Source: Kurthia huakuii LAM0618 (lineage in GTDB: Bacteria > Bacillota > Bacilli > Bacillales_A > Planococcaceae). Taken from it: a stretch of 64,000 bases of DNA. The notes under the pieces are model-generated. The model did no database searches. It was not told the DNA's origin and saw only the letters and a program-made list of their open reading frames with translations. The DNA lies in contig NZ_AYTB01000015.1 in NCBI RefSeq assembly GCF_000505545.1, positions 186,001-250,000 of the forward strand, written 5' to 3'. Positions 8,022 through 16,921 of this stretch are shown piece by piece. Within the stretch, counting starts at the first letter, position 1. Every line of letters starts with the position of its first letter. The position numbers were made by a program, and so were the translations under genes.

Positions 8022-8726
8022 ATGATTCCATTAGTATATGATGTGCTCAACCGCTGGGCAAAAGATGATGATTTTTTTAGTGGGCTTGTAAAACGTTACG
8101 AACCAGAAACTGTAGCTGATTTAGGCTGCGGTACGGGGCGTTTGACGGTACGATTTGCCGACGACGCACAAGTTGTTGGCATAGATCCGAATAAGGCAGC
8201 TTTAACAGTTGCAAGACAAAAACCGGGCGCTGATCGCGTGACATGGCTTCAAGGGGATAGCCGCTCGCTTGAAACAGCAGCCTATGATTTAGTGCTCATG
8301 ACGGCCAATGTATCGCAAGTATTTTTAACCGATGAGGCGTGGTATCAAGTAGTCGCCGATGCGTATCGTGCACTAAAGCCGGGCGGTCATTTTGCATTTG
8401 ATACGCGCAATCCGAATGTGCGTATTTGGGAGCAGTGGATGCGCGACAGCTCGCCAGACATTGCGCATGTAGACGATAAAACGTATGAAGTACATACGAC
8501 ATATGGCGGCTTTAAAAATAATATTTTCTCATTCAACGAAGCAGTATTTGACGCTGAAACGGAAATCGAAGCGGTCGACCTTCAGCTACGCTTCCGCCCA
8601 ATTGACGCGTGGCAAGCTTCATTAGAGGAAGCGGGCTTTCAAGTAGAATGCTACGGTGATTTTACGTGGCGTGAGGCGGATGCACATTCTGAAAATGTTG
8701 TGTTTATTGCTAAAAAAATTAGATGA
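8022..8726 (+). CDS. Class I SAM-dependent methyltransferase
   Basis: The 234-residue protein has motif I as VADLGCGTGRLT (about residues 31-42), then VVGIDPN (the acidic residue that binds the ribose), YDLVLMTANVSQVF and LKPGGHFAFDTRNP. This is the small-molecule methyltransferase fold. The substrate is unknown. AAAGGGGGC is 8 bases before the ATG. The leader repeats TTGTAAAATAAGG twice, at about 7965 and 7985. Confidence 0.85.
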   Translation: MIPLVYDVLNRWAKDDDFFSGLVKRYEPETVADLGCGTGRLTVRFADDAQVVGIDPNKAALTVARQKPGADRVTWLQGDSRSLETAAYDLVLMTANVSQVFLTDEAWYQVVADAYRALKPGGHFAFDTRNPNVRIWEQWMRDSSPDIAHVDDKTYEVHTTYGGFKNNIFSFNEAVFDAETEIEAVDLQLRFRPIDAWQASLEEAGFQVECYGDFTWREADAHSENVVFIAKKIR

Positions 8727-8737
8727 AGTTCACGATG

Positions 8738-8772
8738 AAAGCAGAAATCATGTAAGTGATTTCTGCTTTTTA
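8738..8772 (+). terminator. Intrinsic terminator of the methyltransferase gene
   Basis: Arms AAAGCAGAAATCA and TGATTTCTGCTTT followed by TT. It starts 11 bases after the stop codon. Confidence 0.8.
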
Positions 8773-9718
8773 ATTAGCAAATGATTGTTGCTCTAGCGAA
8801 TTGATACAACAGCAATACATCCTTCTATTTCTAACCGCCATTTTAAAATCAGCTAGTAGAAATCGTACAAAAGCTGATGAAGCGTGTTTTGGATACAACA
8901 TATTTCGTAATAAGCGTAAGCTATAAGCTGATTGACATACAGTTTTACTATCTATTTGCGCTATGTTATAAAAATGAGCGATAGTTATAAGTTTTTTGTC
9001 GATAATTATTATAATTTTGCAAAAGAAGCTACTAAAAATGGGCTTGTTTTACGGCTCTGAGGGGTGTTTTTTGCCCATTTAGCGTGTGAAATGAGCTTTT
9101 TTGTGTGGTGCAGCAGCGGATCAACAGAAAAAATGCGTATATTAAACTCTTTTTTGAATAAATGACATGTTCCTAAGAAATAGCGCCAATTTCACGTGAA
9201 AAAACCGCCGATTTCGGACAGAAAATGCCCGTTAGAGACCCCGTTTTGCGCAAAATCAGTCATTTTTGGGAATCAAAAATGATAGTTATATGAGCTGTTG
9301 TCGCATAATAAAAGTTTAGTTGACAGCTTTTACGTGATAGTTGTTAAAAATAGCGAAAACGTACCGGTCAATAGTCTTGGATTGTCCCTTATTTTTAAAT
9401 ATGTTGTATCGAAAACACGCTACTTGGGTTCACAAGCAATTTCTAATCGCTCATTTCTGACAGCCGTTTAAAAATCAGTTCGTGCATGAAATGAAGTTGT
9501 TTCATGTCGAAATTTTTAGAGAATTGTCATAGTTGTCGCTTGACGTACATAACAAACGAAAAAATGCTGTAAGCGAATGAAAAATGAGCATGAACGAATG
9601 AGCGTTTTGAATATAGATCTTTTTTGTGAGCTGTGAAGTTATCGATAGCTACGTTAAAAATGTCTAAAAAATGACGGTAAAAATATACAAATGACATGAC
9701 ATGACATTTGTCACTATA
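8773..9718. other. Gene-free stretch of about 0.95 kb
   Basis: No open frame longer than about 28 codons with a ribosome binding site was seen. The stretch contains the 541-bp inverted-repeat segment (8881-9421), a 27-bp diverged direct repeat (8826-8852 and 9452-9478, 22 of 27 identical), a hairpin at 9260-9282 with arms TCATTTTTG and CAAAAATGA, and a run of ATGAC repeats at about 9689-9706 ending in TGACA-TT-TGTCA. Confidence 0.6.
8881..9421. repeat. 541-bp segment bounded by 25-bp inverted repeats (possible non-autonomous element)
   Basis: The left end 8881-8905 (AGCGTGTTTTGGATACAACA and five more bases) is repeated inverted at 9397-9421 with 24 of 25 bases matching. The inside has no gene but several hairpins, for example AAATGGGC and GCCCATTT at about 9035-9080. 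I see no clear target-site duplication, so a transposon origin is only suggested. Confidence 0.45.
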
Positions 9719-9732
9719 GGAAAGCGCTTTCA
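9719..9732 (+). promoter_or_regulatory. Catabolite-responsive element (cre) for CcpA
   Basis: GGAAAGCGCTTTCA differs from the ideal TGAAAGCGCTTTCA at one base and keeps the full central symmetry. It lies 45 bases upstream of the degV start, where it would act as a roadblock or promoter-overlapping repressor site. Confidence 0.6.
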
Positions 9733-9777
9733 GAAAATATGATGAAAGTAACTAGAGAATACGAGGAGCATTATGAA

Positions 9778-10623
9778 ATGAAAATTGCTTGGATTACCGA
9801 TACAGCTGCTTTTTTGACTGCACAATTTATTGAAGAACATCATATTAACGTGTTACCACTCAACGTTGTTTTTGAAAATGAGGCATTGCGTGAAACGGTA
9901 GATATGACGGAACAACAGTTTTATGAGAAATTGCGTGAGGCGAAAAAGCACCCTAAAACATCACAGCCCAGTTTTGGAGAGCACGTTGCATTATACGAAC
10001 GATTAAAAGCAGAGGGCTATGATTGTGCAATTGCTATTCATACGTCTGCAAAACAATCGGGTACATTTGCGAGTGCGACGATGGCAGCAGAGCAAGCAGG
10101 TTTTAAGACGTATCCAATCAATGCAAAAATTGGATCATACCCAATGCAACGTATGTTAGAATACGGCATCGAGCTAGCGGAAAAACAACATACACCGGAA
10201 GCGATTGTGGCAGCGATTGAAGATATGGTGACACGTTCAGAGCTAGTATTTATTCCTGCAAGCTTAGAAAATCTGCATAAAAGTGGGCGTGTATCTGGTA
10301 CGGCGATGTTTTTAAGTAACTTATTAAATGTCAAATTAGTCATTGCATACGATGATGAAGGGGTTTGCAATGTGATTCATAAAGTACGCGCAACGAAGCG
10401 TGCAAAAAAAGCTGTAACGGAAAAATTAGATGCGGCGATTGCGAAATCGGCTGTAAAAGAAGTAGCGATTATTCATTGTAATAATGATGAAGAAGTGACG
10501 AAATGGCAAGCTGAACTTGAAGCGAGTTATCCGGCCATTCATTTTGTGAAAACACCGTTATCAGCAGCAGTAGGTGTCCATGCGGGTGAAGGAACAATTG
10601 GCTTGACGTGGGTAAGAGAATAA
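9778..10623 (+). CDS. DegV family fatty-acid-binding protein
   Basis: The 281-residue protein begins MKIAWITDTAAFL, the DegV start, and has the conserved TSQPSFGE, HTSAKQSGTFASA and FIPASLENLHKSGRVSG segments. DegV/FakB proteins bind a fatty acid and present it to the kinase FakA for membrane lipid synthesis. No fakA partner is in the window. The ATG at 9778 has GAGGAG 9 bases upstream. The in-frame ATG at 9739 overlaps the promoter region. A near-ideal cre site upstream suggests carbon control. Confidence 0.87.
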   Translation: MKIAWITDTAAFLTAQFIEEHHINVLPLNVVFENEALRETVDMTEQQFYEKLREAKKHPKTSQPSFGEHVALYERLKAEGYDCAIAIHTSAKQSGTFASATMAAEQAGFKTYPINAKIGSYPMQRMLEYGIELAEKQHTPEAIVAAIEDMVTRSELVFIPASLENLHKSGRVSGTAMFLSNLLNVKLVIAYDDEGVCNVIHKVRATKRAKKAVTEKLDAAIAKSAVKEVAIIHCNNDEEVTKWQAELEASYPAIHFVKTPLSAAVGVHAGEGTIGLTWVRE

Positions 10624-10636
10624 TTAAAATGAACAG

Positions 10637-10662
10637 AAACTACGCCACGGCGTAGTTTTTTT
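10637..10662 (+). terminator. Intrinsic terminator of degV
   Basis: Arms AAACTACGCC and GGCGTAGTTT around ACG, then a T-run. Confidence 0.75.
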
Positions 10663-10702
10663 GTCGTTCTGGGGTACATAGATAGTGAAGGAGGTGCACG
10701 TT

Positions 10703-11587
10703 ATGAGCATTATTGAAATGCATCATGTGACAAAAACATTTGGACATGTGACAGCGCTAGATGGCGTCGATTTGGCGGTAGAGCAAGGCGAAATTTTTGG
10801 TTTTATTGGCCCTAATGGTGCCGGCAAATCAACGACGATTCGTGTATTACTTGGGATGCTGCGGAAAACTTCGGGAGAAGCGTTATTATTTGATGAAGAT
10901 GCGTGGGCGAATGCGGTCGCGATTCATAAGCGGCTTGCTTATGTGCCAGGGGATGTGAGTTTGTGGCCAAATTTAACGGGAGGTGAAGTTATTGATGTGC
11001 TCATGCGCATGAATGGGCAACATCACCCGCAGCGGCGTGAGCAATTGATTGAGCGTTTTCAACTAGATGTTACGAAAAAATGTCGCACGTATTCGAAAGG
11101 GAATCGTCAGAAAGTGGCGTTGATTGCTGCGCTCGCAATGGATGTCGAACTGTATATTTTTGATGAACCAACTGCCGGGCTCGATCCACTCATGGAGCGT
11201 GTGTTCCAGGAATATGTGCGCGATATGAAGCGTGAAGGGAAAACGGTGTTATTATCGAGCCATATTTTATCGGAAGTTGAATCGCTTTGTGACCGCGTTG
11301 CACTCATTCATAATGGTAAAATTGTCGAGATGGGGACGTTAGAGGATTTGCGGCATTTGACGCGTGTGACGATGCGCGTGGAAACCGTTGAATCGCCTTC
11401 TGAACTCGACCAACTAGCCGGTGTGTTTGCAGTGGAGCAGCAAGGCAATGTATGGCATTTTGATGTAGAGAAAGATGCTTTGCCACAAGTGATGGGTTAT
11501 TTAGCACCGCTTCGTATTACACAGATGGAAACGGAGCCGCCGTCACTCGAAGAATTATTTGTACGCCACTATGAAGGTGGTGTGTGA
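10703..11587 (+). CDS. ABC transporter ATP-binding protein (drug-efflux type)
   Basis: The 294-residue protein carries Walker A GPNGAGKST (about 38-46), a variant signature YSKGNRQKV, Walker B LYIFDEPTAGLDP and the H-loop LLSSHILSEVE. The C-terminal extension of about 80 residues is typical of exporters of the DrrA/ABC-2 group. AGGAGG lies 8 bases before the ATG. Its TGA overlaps the possible GTG start of the permease gene, so both are translated together. Confidence 0.9.
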   Translation: MSIIEMHHVTKTFGHVTALDGVDLAVEQGEIFGFIGPNGAGKSTTIRVLLGMLRKTSGEALLFDEDAWANAVAIHKRLAYVPGDVSLWPNLTGGEVIDVLMRMNGQHHPQRREQLIERFQLDVTKKCRTYSKGNRQKVALIAALAMDVELYIFDEPTAGLDPLMERVFQEYVRDMKREGKTVLLSSHILSEVESLCDRVALIHNGKIVEMGTLEDLRHLTRVTMRVETVESPSELDQLAGVFAVEQQGNVWHFDVEKDALPQVMGYLAPLRITQMETEPPSLEELFVRHYEGGV

Positions 11588-11589
11588 CG

Positions 11590-13182
11590 ATGCACAATTG
11601 GTTCTTTTTATGGCGCTTTTATATGAAACAACAGCGTCTAAAAATCGCGATTTGGCTTCTGAGCATTGTTGGTGTTACATTAATTATCGCGCTCGCCTAC
11701 CCAAATGTTTATGATACCCCAATTGCACGGCAGACAGCGCAAATGACGATGCAAAATCCAGCGATGATTGCGATGCTTGGCCCGGGCTATGTTTTAAAGG
11801 CCTATATTCAATCAGTCGCCGTTGTGTTTGCGAACGAAATGTTGTTATTTACGGCGATTGTCGTTGCGCTGATGAATAGCTTGCTCATCGTGCGTATGAC
11901 GCGTGCAGATGAAGAAGACGGGCGACTAGAAGTGCTACGCGCACATGCAATAGGGCGGATTGCACCAGGAGCTGCGGCATTAGCGGTCGTTGTCGTAGTA
12001 GATGTGTTGTTAGCGCTCTTGTTAGCGACCGGTTTGTATGCGGTTGGGAACGCGAGCTTTACATGGCAAGGTAGTTTACTTTATGGTACGGCGCTTGCGG
12101 CATTAGGTTTTGTTTTTGCCGGCGTAACATTTATGTTAGCGCAACTTGTCGCAACCGCGCGTAGTGCATTGATGTGGAGCATTTTTTTATTGCTAGCCTC
12201 GTATTTAGTGCGCGCAGTAGGAGACCGCGATGGCTCGGTGTTATCCCAGTTGTCGCCGTTTGGTTGGTTAAGTAAAACGGTTGTGTTTTGGGACAATCGT
12301 TGGTGGCCGGTCCTAGCGCTTCTTGTGTGCGCCGTCGCGTTTTGTGCTATGGGCTTTGTGCTTTATGCGCGTCGCGATATGGATGCAAGTTTGATTGCAC
12401 CACGTAAAGGACGTGCATCGGCGCATCGCTCTTTGACGACACCACTTGGGCTCGTGCTTCGGATGCAGCGCGTGCCGATGATTGCGTGGGTGCTTGGATT
12501 AGCGGTACTTGCCGCCGCATATGGCTCGGTGCTCGGCGATTTGCAACGCTATTATGATAAAGTGGCGTTTATTCGTGAATTTTTAGGTGTTGTCAGTGGT
12601 GGCATTGTGGCGCAGTTTATCGTGTTATTAATGCAAATAATGGCGCTTATTAGTACGATTCCGATTATTTTATTGTTGCTGCGCCTGTATCATGATGAAA
12701 CATCGCATTTTATCGATCATGCGTATAGTCGTACGGTGTCGCGTGGGCGTATGCTTAGCACGTATTTAGTCGTGGGCGTTCTTTGGAGTATCGTCAACCA
12801 ATTCATTATCGGAACGGTTATGTGGCAAGTTGGAAAAAATGCGCTACCGCCAGAGGAGACATTTGCGACAGTTGTCGGTGCCGCGCTCATTTATTTGCCA
12901 GCGATTTGGTCTATTGTGGGTATGGTCGTCGTGTTACTTGGGTGGTTGCCACGCGCGATTCAAGCAGTATGGCTCTATTTTGCTTTTTGTTTTCTCGTCA
13001 TGTATATGGGCGATTTATTAAAAATGCCACATGCGCTCAAACAGCTATCGGTATTTAATGTATTGCCGCATGTGCCGGTCGATAGCATGACTTGGGGTGT
13101 CACGTTTGTTGTCAGTGTTGTGGCGCTAGCCCTTGCGTTGATTGGCTATGTTGGCTATCGACGCCGAGATTTGGCGACTTAA
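11590..13182 (+). CDS. ABC-2 type exporter permease, polyketide-antibiotic exporter-like
   Basis: The 530-residue protein has about 12 hydrophobic segments in two similar halves, as in the TnrB2/polyketide exporter permeases. A MNSLLIVRMTRADEEDGRLE segment (about residues 97-116) is characteristic of that group. It pairs with the ATPase just upstream. ATG 11590 is preferred (AGGTGG about 10 bases upstream), but GTG 11584 is possible. The substrate is unknown, and drug or peptide export is inference. Local GC is higher than in the accessory genes at the start of the window. Confidence 0.8.
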   Translation: MHNWFFLWRFYMKQQRLKIAIWLLSIVGVTLIIALAYPNVYDTPIARQTAQMTMQNPAMIAMLGPGYVLKAYIQSVAVVFANEMLLFTAIVVALMNSLLIVRMTRADEEDGRLEVLRAHAIGRIAPGAAALAVVVVVDVLLALLLATGLYAVGNASFTWQGSLLYGTALAALGFVFAGVTFMLAQLVATARSALMWSIFLLLASYLVRAVGDRDGSVLSQLSPFGWLSKTVVFWDNRWWPVLALLVCAVAFCAMGFVLYARRDMDASLIAPRKGRASAHRSLTTPLGLVLRMQRVPMIAWVLGLAVLAAAYGSVLGDLQRYYDKVAFIREFLGVVSGGIVAQFIVLLMQIMALISTIPIILLLLRLYHDETSHFIDHAYSRTVSRGRMLSTYLVVGVLWSIVNQFIIGTVMWQVGKNALPPEETFATVVGAALIYLPAIWSIVGMVVVLLGWLPRAIQAVWLYFAFCFLVMYMGDLLKMPHALKQLSVFNVLPHVPVDSMTWGVTFVVSVVALALALIGYVGYRRRDLAT

Positions 13183-13213
13183 AAAAACTGCTCCGCTAAG
13201 GGGCAGTTTTTTT
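13181..13213. terminator. Terminator between convergent genes
   Basis: Arms AAAACTGCTCC and GGGGCAGTTTT around GCTAA, with A- and T-runs. It overlaps the end of the lipoprotein gene on the other strand. Confidence 0.75.
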
Positions 13214-13690
13214 AATGGAATAATACATACGTGTTTCGCCATCAATAACTGGTCGAATCGAGTGACCATTTAGCGTCAGCGTTTTTTTGTTTTTAGGCAT
13301 GATGCCGGTATACAAGCGATAATGTACGCCGTCAGGACTCCGGAATGTCGTCTGGCTATCGACGGTTTGCCCATCTATAAAGCGCACCGTTAGTTTATTT
13401 GAGACGCGCGTCCATGCAAATTTTTTATCATTTTCGTGTTGCATCGCCGCAATGCCAATGCCTTCGCCTTGCGCTGTCGTCGCGCGATAAATAATAAATT
13501 GCTCCGAACCTAGTTGGATTGTTTCTAAAATATTTTCTTTGCGCGTGCCTTCTTTTTTTAAGCCTTTTAACAACGCTTCTTCGCGGCTATCATACCAGGC
13601 GAGTTTGTCAGTTGTTGGCGTTTCGGCTGGCGTTGTCGTGCAACTAGCAAGTAGCGGCATTATCAACGCCACAGCAAGGAAGTTTTTCAT
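13196..13690 (-). CDS. Lipoprotein, last gene of the cobalt-uptake operon
   Basis: The 164-residue product starts with a signal peptide and a lipobox LLASC (Cys at about 16), then a Thr/Pro-rich linker and a beta-rich domain with no motif I recognise. It begins 21 bases after the stop of cbiO on the same strand with GAGGTGATGG as ribosome binding site. No terminator is seen between them, so it is probably co-transcribed with cbiMNQO and under the same cobalamin riboswitch. Its role is unknown. Surface binding of cobalt or corrinoids is only a guess from context. Confidence 0.65.
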   Translation of the reverse strand: MKNFLAVALIMPLLASCTTTPAETPTTDKLAWYDSREEALLKGLKKEGTRKENILETIQLGSEQFIIYRATTAQGEGIGIAAMQHENDKKFAWTRVSNKLTVRFIDGQTVDSQTTFRSPDGVHYRLYTGIMPKNKKTLTLNGHSIRPVIDGETRMYYSIKKTAP

Positions 13691-13711
13691 GCGGCCATCA
13701 CCTCACTTATT

Positions 13712-14560
13712 CTATACCCAAATTTCAGGCGCATGAGCAGTCGGCAATAAATGAAACAACGCTTCCTTTGAACGAGGAAAAACGTCAGGCGTGTCAATAA
13801 TCTGTTTGTTAAGCAGCACCATCGTTGTCTCAAAAAGCCACGGCACATCTAAATGGGCTTGCTCTAAGATTGTCTCCTGTGTAAATAGCGTGATGGGGTC
13901 CCCTTGATAGAGCAGTTTACCAGCACTCACGACGATAATTTCATCGGCCCATTCATAAGCAAAATTGACGTCGTGCGTCGATAAAATAATCGTGCGCTCT
14001 GGTGTACGTAACGTGGATAAAATCGTCATAATTTGCTTCGTATAATAGCGGTCGAGTCCGGCAGATGGTTCATCTAAAATCATAAATTCTGGCTCCATCG
14101 CGAGCACACCCGCGATGGCAACACGTTTTTTCTGACCGAGACTTAAAAAATGAAGCGGTTTTTTGCGCAGCTCTTCAATGTCGAGTAGCGCCATCACTGC
14201 GGACACTTTTTCATGAATACGCGCTTTGTCCCAACCGAGATTTGTCGGTCCAAATGCAATATCTTGCTCAACAGTACCAGAAAATAATTGCGAATCAGGG
14301 TCTTGAAAAACGATACCGACTTTTTGCCGCAATGTTTGCAGTCCTTTGCGGTTGTAGTTAAGCGGCGCGCCATTATAGGAAATTGTGCCGCTTGTTGGGC
14401 GCAACAAGCCGTTAATATGCTGGAATAATGTTGATTTCCCGGCGCCATTATTGCCGAGCAACGCGATTTTTTTCCCTTGTGGAATGTCGAGTGATAAATC
14501 ATCTAACGCGGTCGTACCATCGCCATATTGAAATGTGACATGTTGAAATGAAATGGTCAT
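13712..14560 (-). CDS. cbiO: Cobalt ECF transporter ATPase CbiO
   Basis: The 282-residue ATPase has Walker A LLGNNGAGKSTLFQHING (about 34-51), Q-loop VFQDPDSQLFSGTVEQDIAFGPTN, signature LSLGQKKRVAIAG and Walker B FMILDEPSAGLD. The Q-loop with DPDxQLF and FGPxN is typical of ECF/Cbi ATPases. The start at 14560 overlaps the cbiQ stop as ATGA, with AGGAGGGC upstream. It energises CbiMNQ for cobalt uptake. Confidence 0.93.
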   Translation of the reverse strand: MTISFQHVTFQYGDGTTALDDLSLDIPQGKKIALLGNNGAGKSTLFQHINGLLRPTSGTISYNGAPLNYNRKGLQTLRQKVGIVFQDPDSQLFSGTVEQDIAFGPTNLGWDKARIHEKVSAVMALLDIEELRKKPLHFLSLGQKKRVAIAGVLAMEPEFMILDEPSAGLDRYYTKQIMTILSTLRTPERTIILSTHDVNFAYEWADEIIVVSAGKLLYQGDPITLFTQETILEQAHLDVPWLFETTMVLLNKQIIDTPDVFPRSKEALFHLLPTAHAPEIWV

Positions 14561-15345
14561 GTCAAAAGCCCTCCTAATGTGAAATAGACAATCAGTAATA
14601 AACAACAACAGCCGGCGATCGCATACCAATTGCGCCTTGATGTTTTGTAGTGATAAAATGGCTCGCTAATCGACTCATCATAACAGCGCGATTGCATAGC
14701 GTTGTTAAGTTCATGCGCTCGTTTAAAAACATCTTTAAACATCGAGGTGACGAGAAAACCAGCTGATTGGAGCCACTGCTTTTTATGTTGATACCCAAGA
14801 CGTGATTGCTGTGCTTGATAAATTCGCTGCATACTAGTTAAAAAAACGAAAATGAAGCGATACGTTAAGTCGCATAAATCGACGAAAACCGTTGGGATTT
14901 TTAGCTTGCGCATCGCGTACGTAATCGCTGTAATCGGTGTTGTCAGCGTTAAGAAATACAGACAGCTAACACTCGCAAGCACAGAAAAAAACAAATGGTA
15001 CGCTGTATCAATGCTAGCAGTTCCAATAAAAATCGTCACATTGCCGATATGCCACTGTGCTACGTGACTTGGCAGTTCGGAAGTTGTTGTGAACGAGAGT
15101 AAAATGCTCACGAGGCTAGATAATAAGAAAAATCCAGGGAGCAATAACAGTTTGATATACGTTTTTAGCGGGATTTTTGCGGCAATTAAAATGAAAACAC
15201 TCATTACGAAAAACGTAATGAGTGAAATTAGCACATCTTTTGTCGTAATAGCAAACAGTAAAAAAACAACTGAAAATGCCATTTTTTCAAGTGGATGCAC
15301 CATCGCTAAACGATTAACGTAAGCGTATTGATCAATGGGAATCAT
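14557..15345 (-). CDS. cbiQ: Cobalt ECF transporter transmembrane protein CbiQ
   Basis: The 262-residue membrane protein starts MIPIDQYAYVNRLAMVHPLEKM, the CbiQ N-terminus, and has about five or six hydrophobic helices. Near residues 175-225 it has the cytoplasmic coupling helices, with RIYQAQQSRLGYQ and ELNNAMQSRCYD, which dock on CbiO. Overlaps cbiN by 14 bases and cbiO by 4. Confidence 0.93.
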   Translation of the reverse strand: MIPIDQYAYVNRLAMVHPLEKMAFSVVFLLFAITTKDVLISLITFFVMSVFILIAAKIPLKTYIKLLLLPGFFLLSSLVSILLSFTTTSELPSHVAQWHIGNVTIFIGTASIDTAYHLFFSVLASVSCLYFLTLTTPITAITYAMRKLKIPTVFVDLCDLTYRFIFVFLTSMQRIYQAQQSRLGYQHKKQWLQSAGFLVTSMFKDVFKRAHELNNAMQSRCYDESISEPFYHYKTSRRNWYAIAGCCCLLLIVYFTLGGLLT

Positions 15346-15628
15346 GGATGTTGTCTACTTTTTTTGAGCGTCCGCGCATGAGGCCGCAGAAATAGCCGAT
15401 AAATCCTGCACCAATTGCCGCTTGTAGTGCAAATAATAAACTTTCAATTTCGCCACTTGGCGGTTCCCAAATACTTGAAAACCATGGCTCGTAATCTTTA
15501 TTGATTTCGGTAATCGCCGCTTCTGCTTCACCATCGGCACCACCAAATTCAGCGCCTTTTTGAACGAACAGCGGAATGATCGCCAAAATAATAACAATCG
15601 CAATTAATACAAGATTTTTTTTAAACAT
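15332..15628 (-). CDS. cbiN: Cobalt transporter auxiliary protein CbiN
   Basis: The 98-residue protein has two membrane helices (about 5-23 and 62-85) around an exterior loop containing FGGADGEAEAAI and YEPWFSSIWEPPSGEIESLLFALQ, the classic CbiN signature. CbiN helps load cobalt into CbiM. It starts directly after cbiM. Confidence 0.95.
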   Translation of the reverse strand: MFKKNLVLIAIVIILAIIPLFVQKGAEFGGADGEAEAAITEINKDYEPWFSSIWEPPSGEIESLLFALQAAIGAGFIGYFCGLMRGRSKKVDNIHDSH

Positions 15629-16375
15629 CTAGGCGACCTCCTTGTTTTTTTTAAACATATGCAAGGCGTTTAATTCTGCAACATTGTATTTACGTAAGAA
15701 ATTCATAATGACAACGGTTAATAATCCTTCGCTAATAGCGAGTGGAATTTGCGTAAATGCGAAGATGCTCGCAAATTTACTGAATGATGCGACGATGCCA
15801 CCCGATTCAGCTGGGAAGGCTAGTGCTAGTTGGAACGATGTCATCACATACGTGCCGAGGTCGCCAAGCATTGCTGCTAAAAAGACAGCTACTGAAAACG
15901 ACCAGCCAACTTTTTGTGCGCCTTTAAAGACGTACCACGCAATAATCGGCCCAACGACAGCCATTGAAAATGCGTTAGCGCCGAGTGTTGTGAGTCCGCC
16001 ATGTGCGAGTAGCAGTGCTTGGAATAATAAGACGATTGAGCCGATGACACTCATCGCGAGTGGTCCAAATAGCACTGTACCGAGACCGACACCGGTTGGA
16101 TGCGAGCAGCTACCGGTCACCGATGGAATTTTTAATGCTGATAACACGAATGCGAACGCACCCGATAACCCTAACATCATTTTTGTTTCGGGATGCTCTT
16201 TAATCGTTTTTGAAATCGAGCGAATCCCTAAAATAATAAATGGTAGTGCAAGCACCCACCAAAAGATGGCCCACTCTACAGGTAAAAAACCTTCCATAAT
16301 GTGCATGGCGTTAGCGCGCGTTGGCACAAGTAGTAGAATCGGTGCGAAATACATTAGTTTTAACAATTTCTTCAT
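15629..16375 (-). CDS. cbiM: Cobalt-binding substrate component CbiM
   Basis: The 248-residue protein has a signal peptide ending TRANA, followed by MHIMEGFLP. The new N-terminus and its second-position His form the metal site of CbiM, so processing is essential. Further marks are [12 protein letters not shown] and [26 protein letters not shown] lies before the ATG at 16375. A longer reading from 16465 would run into the riboswitch terminator and is wrong. First gene of the riboswitch-controlled cobalt operon. Confidence 0.94.
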   Translation of the reverse strand: MKKLLKLMYFAPILLLVPTRANAMHIMEGFLPVEWAIFWWVLALPFIILGIRSISKTIKEHPETKMMLGLSGAFAFVLSALKIPSVTGSCSHPTGVGLGTVLFGPLAMSVIGSIVLLFQALLLAHGGLTTLGANAFSMAVVGPIIAWYVFKGAQKVGWSFSVAVFLAAMLGDLGTYVMTSFQLALAFPAESGGIVASFSKFASIFAFTQIPLAISEGLLTVVIMNFLRKYNVAELNALHMFKKNKEVA

Positions 16376-16410
16376 GTGAAATCCTCCTTGTAAAAGTAGA
16401 GGAATGTACG

Positions 16411-16441
16411 AAAAAAGCCTATCTCCATAACGGAAATAGGC
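16411..16441 (-). terminator. Riboswitch-controlled terminator in front of cbiM
   Basis: On the minus strand the arms GCCTATTTCC and GGAGATAGGC are followed by TTTTTT. It lies between the cobalamin aptamer and the cbiM ribosome binding site and is the likely expression platform. Confidence 0.8.
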
Positions 16442-16508
16442 ACAAAAAGACAGCATAGCATTCATCTAAGTTTGTCTTTCGTACACCTATCCTCGTAGGC
16501 CGAATTGA

Positions 16509-16670
16509 TTTTACGGCAGGTCTCCTGGCTTCGCGTCAACATTTCATTACACCTTCCCATCGTTTAGACAGTGGCATACGCAATGAAACTCAGCATCACA
16601 GTTGCGGGACAGCACTTGTTTTTCACAAGTTTCCCTTTTAAGCGAATAATTGAGTATTCGCACCGTAAAA
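16509..16670 (-). promoter_or_regulatory. Cobalamin riboswitch controlling cbiMNQO
   Basis: On the minus strand the outer stem TTTTACGG / CCGTAAAA closes a domain with GGTGCGAATA, GCTGTCCCGCAACTGTGA, GCCACTG and the B12 box AAGCCAGGAGACCTGCC at about 16515-16532. All canonical parts of an adenosylcobalamin aptamer are present. High coenzyme should favour the terminator at 16411-16441 and lower cobalt uptake. Confidence 0.93.
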
Positions 16671-16853
16671 TTGTATATAATTTTTCGACATTTCGTAAAA
16701 TAGCTTATCATTGTCGTGGAAATTTGCCAATAACAATTTTTATTTCAATTTATTTGAAATTAAAAAAACTGTATCAATACAGAGAAAACGCTGTGATTTC
16801 AAGCGATTTTTGTGAATTTTCTTTTGTACTATAACATCATAGTAAAAAAAGAT

Positions 16854-16882
16854 TTGAAAAGTAACTTAATTATCGCTATGAT
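16854..16882 (+). promoter_or_regulatory. SigA promoter of the cobalamin biosynthesis operon
   Basis: TTGAAA (16854-16859), a 17-base spacer and TATGAT (16877-16882). A start near 16889 would leave about 30 bases before the riboswitch. Confidence 0.6.
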
Positions 16883-16921
16883 GAAAACAAGATTTTTAAA
16901 AAAATTATATATTCACGATAT

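Noticed and set aside
8975-9061. Short frame starting MSDSYKFFVDNYYN
   Set aside because: Only 28 codons, without a ribosome binding site and within the hairpin-rich inverted-repeat segment.
15642-16379. Open frame of 245 codons opposite cbiM
   Set aside because: It is the antisense shadow of cbiM; composition and lack of a start signal do not support a gene.
16671-16700. Possible minus-strand promoter TTTACG/TATACA next to the cbiM riboswitch
   Set aside because: Its start point would cut into the 5' strand of the aptamer's outer stem, so the real promoter must lie further upstream; none is convincing.
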